NCBI GenBank assembly: GCA_964036045.1
Contig: OZ038380.1
Span: 186,384,298-186,448,297, forward strand
Source of the DNA: Eutreptiella sp. 'Long Island Sound 2002'
Lineage: Eukaryota; Euglenozoa; Euglenophyceae; Eutreptiales; Eutreptiaceae
Reading direction: 5' to 3'
DNA: 64,000 bases
The notes under the pieces were generated by a model. It had not been told where the DNA came from and ran no database searches. It worked only from the letters and a program-made list of their open reading frames with translations. Position numbers and translations under genes: made by a program. Position 1 is the first letter of the stretch. Every line of letters begins with the position of its first letter. This document shows positions 58,524-64,000 of this stretch, one piece after another.

Positions 58524-61500
58524 ATGGTAAACTGGCAAGAAGCGGGTAAGACGTGGCCGCGGCCCCAACCACATGCAGCGCACCTACTGCGTGGGTTGGT
58601 TTGGGACCAGCACTACCGCCACAGCCACCCCCAGTGCGAAGGCGGCATGCCCGGGAGCTTCGAGCTCCGCACGAACATGGCCCCCGACCGCCTGCAGGCC
58701 GTGGAGGACTGGCTGCGGGCGGAAGGGTTTGCCTTCCGCTTCCAGCAGAGGCGCTGGAGGACCTGGACCCGGCCGGACAGGCCCGGCGAAGGGCTGCGCC
58801 CCGACGGGATTGAGGAGGACGAGAACTCCAACGAGTACCCGTCGGGCCCCTCGATCAATGTCTCCATGTGGGACATGATCGAGAAGGAGTTCCCGGCGTT
58901 GGGGAACGAGCGCAGGCTGCAGGGCAGCAGCAGCGCGTCTCCTGGGAAGGAGAAGCGTTCCGCCGGGGACAGGAGGCGGGACAGGAAGTGGCGGGAGTAC
59001 CAGGAGTACCTGGCCGCCGAAGCCGCCCAAGGCGCCAAGGGCGGAACCCCAGCCCACAGCCCCCAACGGGCCAATGGTGGTCACCACCCCGGCCACGCCA
59101 CCCTTGGTGACTTCATGGAAGTCGCCAAGCAGACCAAGGCCAAGCCCCGTCCGCTGCTCCTGAGGCCCCAGCAGGCCCCAGCAGGCCCCAGCAGCGACGT
59201 GGAGTCGGCCAACCGCGGGAGGATGCCGGCCGACCAGGCCAGCTCCAGCAGCAGCGCCGCTCCCGCCCAAGGGGACGTGGCGCGCGCCTGTGAGCGCGCC
59301 TGTGGGGTGCCCTGCAACCTTTGGGTTGCCCGGCAACGGGCCACGCAGCAGAACGGTGCCGTGGAGGGCGCCGTCAGCATCGCCCATGAGGAGGCCACCG
59401 AGTGGGGCAGAGGCATGGACTACCACGCCTCGAAAGTGGCAGCCATGGCGGCCGGTCTCACGGCTGCGGCCGCCCATGAGGCAGTGGCTGCCCGGATCAG
59501 GGCAACCGACGAGGAAGCCCGCCGGACGCAGGAGGCCATTGCCTGCAAGGAGGCCGAGGTGAAGGCGCTGGAAGAGGCGCTTGCCCAAGAGAGGGCAAAG
59601 AAGGAGGCTGAGGAAAGGGCCCACGCCGAAGCGACGGCCAAGGCCCAGGCGGACGCCGCCAAGAAGGACGCCATCGAGGCCGCGCGACGGAAGGTCGCTG
59701 AGGAGAGGGCCAAGACGGAGGCGGAGTTGGCGGCGTTGGAAGCGGAGAAGGCGCGGCTGCAGCAGGCCCGGGATGCCGAAGCGGCTCGTGCTCGGGAGGA
59801 AGCCGAAGTGCGGGCTGCCGCAGCCACCGCCGCCGCAATGGAGGAGGCAGAGGCCAAACTCCGCCGCCAGACTCCCCCGGGAGGATCACGTGTGGAGACC
59901 CTTCGAAAGCTTTTCGAAGGGGACGACTCCTCCAAGATGACGCTGGACGAGGCCGACACGGGCAGCAGTGGGAGCAGTGGCCCCACCGCCCAGCGACGGA
60001 GGAAGGGTAAGGGGAAGACCCCCGAGAGGCCACGGAGGCCAGCGGGCGGACACCCCCACGACAGTGACCCCTTCTTCACCGCCAGCGACGGGGATGAACG
60101 AGGCCGCCGACATCGCCAGGTGGTGGCTTGGACAGGCGGAGGAGGCGGAGACGTCCCCATGGAACCGGAAGGTGAGGATGAGGATCTCCCTCCTCCCTAC
60201 CGGAGCTCGGAGTCTTCCGAGACCGAGACGCCCAGGTGGGGCGACATGGACGAGGATGATGACATGGACTTCGGCATCACGAAGAAGCGCCCATCCTCGG
60301 ACCCCCCGAGGCGACCCGGCGGAGACCCACCGGGACCCCCTGGCGGAGGACCATCAGGACCCCCTGGAGGACGCCCACCAAGTGGACCCCCTGGAGGCGG
60401 ACCACCGGGCGGGGGAGGACCCCCTGGACCAGGCGGACCCGGCGGAGGCCCTCCTGGAGGACCCCCTGGAGACCCTGACGACCCACCAGGGAACGGCGAC
60501 CCGGATACCACCTGGCGGTGGATTGTCTACCTCCGCAGGAGGGTCCAGTTCCTCGAGCGCGAGGTGGACACTGGCAAGGGCGAGATGACTCGCATCGCCG
60601 GGGTCGCCGCGCGCGCGCAGAGAGAGCTGGACATCGCCAGGGCCGAGACCAGGTCGCTGACCACGGTTATCAGCGGCCTGCAGCAGAGGCTGGACGCGCT
60701 GGAAGCCCGTGGGAGCGTCAGCAGCGACCACCCACCCCTGGATTCTGGCTCGTCGGACGACGGCTGGGGACCCGGACCAGGTCCAGGCAGACCCCACGCC
60801 CCCGGCGGAGCCCCCAGGAGTCGCCCCAGCGCCAGTGCCCCCTCTCTCACCGCCCCCTCTCACCACAGCGCGGGCCGCCGCAACGAGCGCGTGCCGCCCG
60901 GCAGTGGCAGTGAGGATTGGCGTGATGAGTGGCTCAGCGCGGAGTACCGCAACCGCCGTGCTCCACCGCAGACACCGGTACGCCCCCGGCGCCCCGCACC
61001 AGCCCTGGAGCCAATCCCAATGGCTGGTGGACGTTATGGTGGACTCAGGGATGAGGTCCCCAGAGGAGACGTGGAGTGGGACTCCGGCGAAGGTGAGGAC
61101 CTGGACCTGGACCTGGAGGAGTTCGACATCAGCCTGCCGCGTGGTGTACGACGGGAGGCCGCTGAACGCAGCCGCCGGCGCCGTGATGAGGAGGCATACA
61201 TGGAAGGAGTACGGCGTGAACATCTGGGTTCAGCGTACATGGAGGAACCGCGGCGTAGCCACAGGGATTCCATGGAGGAGATGGACGTGGCGGCCGTGGG
61301 AGTCCGTGGGAGAGGCCGATGGGAACCTCGGTCGACCTCGCGGCCGGCGTTCATGGTCTCTAAGGCCGCGGATGCCGCCGTGTGGGAAGACTTGAAGGAC
61401 ATCAAGCCCCCCAGGTACGACGGCAACCCCGTCAACCTCGACCGCTTCTTGGAGAAGCTGGACGATTGGGGGGTAACCGTTACTGAGGACATGCATCCCG

Positions 61501-62837
61501 CTGATGCGGAGAAGTATGTCTTCAGACGGTTCAGGTACCGCCTGCCGGAAGTGCTCGGAGAGCTATACTTCGTGGCGACCAAGGAGGGGAGAATCAAGAC
61601 CCTCAAGGAAGCCAAGAAGTGGCTCAACGAGCAGGAGCGGGTGGACGCTCCGCAGGTGGCTGCCAAGCGGTGGAAGTCCATCAAGCTTCAGCATGATGGA
61701 CGGGAGATTCGCCTACGGGACTGGCGAGACTTCGGAGGGCATTACACCCTCCTCCACCGCAACGTGGAGGATTGGAACGAGGGTGACCAGCAGGCTCGCC
61801 TGCTCTCCATGCTGCCGGAGGCATGGATCAAGAGGGTCACCAAGGAGGAATCCAAGCGGGCCAAGTCCAACCACACGGTCAAGATGATGCTCCCCAAAGA
61901 GTATCATACGAACGTGGTGGCTTGGACGAGGAAGAAGGTGGCCCGGGATGTCAAACGGCACTCCCTGCGGAACGCTCTCCTCATCACCGTCTCGGGCGAT
62001 CGCGAGAAGACCGCGATGTGGCGCCCTGACGAGTGTGAGTTGAGCGGCCAGACCATCTGTCTGCAGGCCATCCCGGCGCGGATGAGCTGCGACGAGATCC
62101 TGGAGTGGGTTGGCGAGGAAGTACTCAAGGAGTACCGAAACCTCCACCACACCCGCGGGTTGAGGCCCGGCGACCGCGACGTCAACTACGTTGGCGAGGG
62201 ACCTGGCGGGGAAGCTGTCATGGACCCAGCGGGAGCCGACGGCGATGAGTCTCTCGTGGACGATGACGACGACGATGAGCCCGCCGAGGTGGCCGTTTGT
62301 GCCTTCGTGGCCAAGAACCTGAGCGCGGGGAGCAAACCGGGAAACTGGAAGCCCCTGCAGCAGGGTTGGAGGAAGCAGGAGAAGAGGGACCCTCGCCGTA
62401 TTGGCGACCCTCCGCTGTCCTTTGGGGAGTTCATACGAGCTCACCCTCAGGGCTGTTTCGTGTGTTATGGGAGGAAGAAAGGCTTCAATCATGACCACCG
62501 AACATGCCCCATCCACCAGGCCGACACGGAGGCCTACAAGAAGGTGCACGGGTCGAAGAAGTGTGCACCTGCGGGTATCCGGGAGGCCAAAGTGGAGGTG
62601 GACAAGGATGAGCTCTCCAAGCTGGTGTCGCAGGGGACCGAGTTGGCCAAGGAGATCCAGGAGATCAAGAGGAACTGGGTCCCCAGGTCGGACAACAAGA
62701 ACAAGGAGAACAACCAGAACGACCAGAACAAGGACAAGAACAAGACGACTAGAAGGGAAAGAAGGGAAAGGAAGAAGGGCGTCAACGAGGTTGATGCTGA
62801 GGAGACCTCCCCTACTTCCACAACCGACGCCCCCTAG
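58524..62837 (+). CDS. Gag-like polyprotein of Ty3/gypsy-type element
   Basis: 1437 residues; ATG in a GCCATGG context. Layout by residue: 1-120 tryptophan-rich N-terminus (RLQAVEDWLRAEGFAFRFQQ); about 300-450 Ala/Glu/Lys coiled coil; about 590-660 Pro/Gly-rich repeats (PPGGGPSGPPGG); about 665-735 second coiled coil; about 800-950 acidic and Arg-rich; about 955-1110 a retrotransposon-gag-like helical domain (PPRYDGNPVNLDRFLEKLDD; WRDFGGHYTLLHRNVEDW); a CCHC-type knuckle with Cys1311, Cys1314, His1323/His1325 and Cys1328; and a Lys/Arg/Asn-rich tail. Its role would be particle assembly and RNA packaging. It is much longer than typical Ty3 Gag, the extra length being coiled coil and low-complexity sequence. 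It is intact and GC-rich, and is followed in the same frame by pol sequence after TAG 62835. Confidence 0.75.
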   Translation: MVNWQEAGKTWPRPQPHAAHLLRGLVWDQHYRHSHPQCEGGMPGSFELRTNMAPDRLQAVEDWLRAEGFAFRFQQRRWRTWTRPDRPGEGLRPDGIEEDENSNEYPSGPSINVSMWDMIEKEFPALGNERRLQGSSSASPGKEKRSAGDRRRDRKWREYQEYLAAEAAQGAKGGTPAHSPQRANGGHHPGHATLGDFMEVAKQTKAKPRPLLLRPQQAPAGPSSDVESANRGRMPADQASSSSSAAPAQGDVARACERACGVPCNLWVARQRATQQNGAVEGAVSIAHEEATEWGRGMDYHASKVAAMAAGLTAAAAHEAVAARIRATDEEARRTQEAIACKEAEVKALEEALAQERAKKEAEERAHAEATAKAQADAAKKDAIEAARRKVAEERAKTEAELAALEAEKARLQQARDAEAARAREEAEVRAAAATAAAMEEAEAKLRRQTPPGGSRVETLRKLFEGDDSSKMTLDEADTGSSGSSGPTAQRRRKGKGKTPERPRRPAGGHPHDSDPFFTASDGDERGRRHRQVVAWTGGGGGDVPMEPEGEDEDLPPPYRSSESSETETPRWGDMDEDDDMDFGITKKRPSSDPPRRPGGDPPGPPGGGPSGPPGGRPPSGPPGGGPPGGGGPPGPGGPGGGPPGGPPGDPDDPPGNGDPDTTWRWIVYLRRRVQFLEREVDTGKGEMTRIAGVAARAQRELDIARAETRSLTTVISGLQQRLDALEARGSVSSDHPPLDSGSSDDGWGPGPGPGRPHAPGGAPRSRPSASAPSLTAPSHHSAGRRNERVPPGSGSEDWRDEWLSAEYRNRRAPPQTPVRPRRPAPALEPIPMAGGRYGGLRDEVPRGDVEWDSGEGEDLDLDLEEFDISLPRGVRREAAERSRRRRDEEAYMEGVRREHLGSAYMEEPRRSHRDSMEEMDVAAVGVRGRGRWEPRSTSRPAFMVSKAADAAVWEDLKDIKPPRYDGNPVNLDRFLEKLDDWGVTVTEDMHPADAEKYVFRRFRYRLPEVLGELYFVATKEGRIKTLKEAKKWLNEQERVDAPQVAAKRWKSIKLQHDGREIRLRDWRDFGGHYTLLHRNVEDWNEGDQQARLLSMLPEAWIKRVTKEESKRAKSNHTVKMMLPKEYHTNVVAWTRKKVARDVKRHSLRNALLITVSGDREKTAMWRPDECELSGQTICLQAIPARMSCDEILEWVGEEVLKEYRNLHHTRGLRPGDRDVNYVGEGPGGEAVMDPAGADGDESLVDDDDDDEPAEVAVCAFVAKNLSAGSKPGNWKPLQQGWRKQEKRDPRRIGDPPLSFGEFIRAHPQGCFVCYGRKKGFNHDHRTCPIHQADTEAYKKVHGSKKCAPAGIREAKVEVDKDELSKLVSQGTELAKEIQEIKRNWVPRSDNKNKENNQNDQNKDKNKTTRRERRERKKGVNEVDAEETSPTSTTDAP

Positions 62838-62903
62838 CGGAGCCCCTGCAGCCAAGGGCCCCAGCTAGGGCGGTCGCAGGATGGTGACGTGGGAAGCGCC
62901 TAA

Positions 62904-64000
62904 CCATCCCAGTCGGGAGTCGATAAACACAAGGGGACTGCCGCGGGCGGAAGGCCCGGTCCGGCACCCAGTCGCGGAGGCGGGGTGAGGGCAAGTGAAG
63001 GCACGAACCCTTGCACCCGTCCGTCCTTCGCGACCAAGAATGTGTTTGATGTACTTCAAGATCTATCCGAGAGTATCGGAGGATCACCCGGACTGCAGCT
63101 GGATGCTGCAGATGGGCAGCCTGAGCCCATTGTCCACGACCTGCACCAGTCGCTTGTTGAGCTTCTCGAACGGCCGGAGATCCTGAGTTTGCACGCCGTG
63201 CGCCGTGTCGGTCGCGAGCGGCAGTGGCATCTTAAGGTGTGTGCCTTATGCGGGGAAGTGGAAAAGGTTTTCGACGTGTTGGTCGACACGGGATCTCAAG
63301 TCAGCTTAGTCAAGGCTGGCCTGCTTCCACCAGAGTGTCTGACCGACAGTCGGAAACCTGTCAGGCTGAAGGTGGCGAACGGCCAGTACAAGGTGGGAGG
63401 CATGAAGGAAGCGGCCATCGGGCTGCAGTTGGTGAACCATCGTGAGCTGAGCCGCCCAGACCTCGGCAAGGAAATCCTCCTGCACGGTCGCTTCTACGAG
63501 GCCGAGATGGACTGGGACATGATGGTTGGGTACGACTTCATGATGGAGACGGACTCCGGCGTTCTCCCGGCCCAGGCCTCCATGACCCTGTACCAGGACG
63601 ACCAGCTCTCGTGGCTTTCGTCACCTGAGCACCATGTGGAATGCCAATGGATCCACCCCGAACGCAATCAGCTCAAAGTGGCCGCGCTGGACACTGAGCC
63701 AACTGGTCCTGCAAACCAGGAGTACGGCGTAATGCCGGAAGTGGCGAGCCGAGTTGTCGCGGACTTGGGAGCTTCGGATCTGGCCCTGGATGCGTTCTCT
63801 TCAGGAACCTCCGCCTATCTTCGCGTTTGTGAGAAGTACTGGAGCGCCCAGGACTCCGCGTGGAAGAAGCACTGGGGTCCGCATCAGGGATTGATGTGGA
63901 TCCATTGCCCCCGTTGGGACATTCCAAGAGCGATAGCGAAGATTCGCAAGGACCGCTCCAAGGCAGTGCTGGTTGTTCCTATGGGATGCACCGAGGAGGA
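62904..64000 (+). CDS. Pol start: aspartic protease and following domain (partial)
   Basis: Open from just after TAA 62901-62903 to the window end, in the same frame as gag and with no ATG before about 63402. The protease active site is FDVLVDTGSQVSLV (Asp codon at 63285), and the second protease signature-like stretch is MMVGYDFM near 63519. From about 63760 the frame reads VADLGASDLALDAFSSGTSA and later MWIHCPRWDIPRAIAKIRKD with AVLVVPMG. This pattern resembles a methyltransferase-fold-like or RNase-H-adjacent domain found in some protist retroelements; that part is inference. Reverse transcriptase and integrase would lie beyond the window. Expression would need readthrough of TAG and TAA, splicing, or internal initiation. 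Confidence 0.7.

Noticed and set aside
58584-62855. Long minus-strand frames opposite gag (up to 380 codons)
   Set aside because: Antisense shadows of GC-rich gag; composition is low-complexity Pro/Ala/Gly/Leu with no domain.

Overview
This looks like a piece of nuclear DNA from a large, repeat-rich eukaryotic genome, most likely a protist or unicellular alga. The grounds are a long tandem array of eukaryotic-type 5S rRNA genes with Pol III style T-run terminators, GT-AG introns, a Ty3/gypsy-like LTR retrotransposon, a 5'-truncated non-LTR retrotransposon with a target-site duplication, and remnants of DNA transposons. No tRNA, spliced-leader RNA, bacterial operon or ordinary housekeeping gene was recognised. 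The lineage cannot be named from the sequence alone. A dinoflagellate, haptophyte or green alga would fit, but the dinoflagellate spliced leader is absent from the 5S spacer. Layout: (1) 1-6180 is a minisatellite of about 85-bp units, each carrying two small hairpins. (2) 6289-45919 is a complete 5S rDNA array on the minus strand, with both edges inside the window: 28 full-length 5S genes plus one split gene, about 1.13 kb per unit, each spacer carrying a strong 19-bp-stem hairpin. Two foreign insertions interrupt it. At 17786-23087 an intron-containing mobile element sits inside a 5S gene. At 30193-31817 lies a non-LTR retrotransposon fragment flanked by a 12-bp duplication. (3) 45920-55200 is low-coding accessory DNA with G-rich tracts, a 99-bp satellite, a decayed transposase-like gene on the minus strand split by a 1.24-kb terminal-inverted-repeat element, and a piggyBac-like C-terminal remnant. 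(4) 55260-57240 is unusually dense in inverted repeats: at least a dozen foldbacks in 2 kb, the longest 157 nt. (5) 58524-64000 is the 5' part of a Ty3/gypsy-like element: a 1437-residue Gag, then protease/pol sequence in the same frame beyond two stop codons, running off the window. The most unusual object is the element at 17786-23087. It carries a perfectly palindromic 20-mer, CTGGCCGAAATTTCGGCCAG, in two clusters at about 70-bp spacing with unique 48-51-bp spacers, plus copies inside introns. The arrangement is CRISPR-like but lies in a eukaryotic element. The element encodes an unrecognised protein of about 735 residues (frame broken by two homopolymer indels), a multi-exon protein with a GGQH motif reminiscent of ParB-like domains, and a third frame that may be the end of the second gene. 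Both ends abut overlapping pieces of the same 5S gene. Nearly all small open frames in the minisatellite, the 5S array and the G-rich satellites are repeat artefacts and are not annotated as genes.
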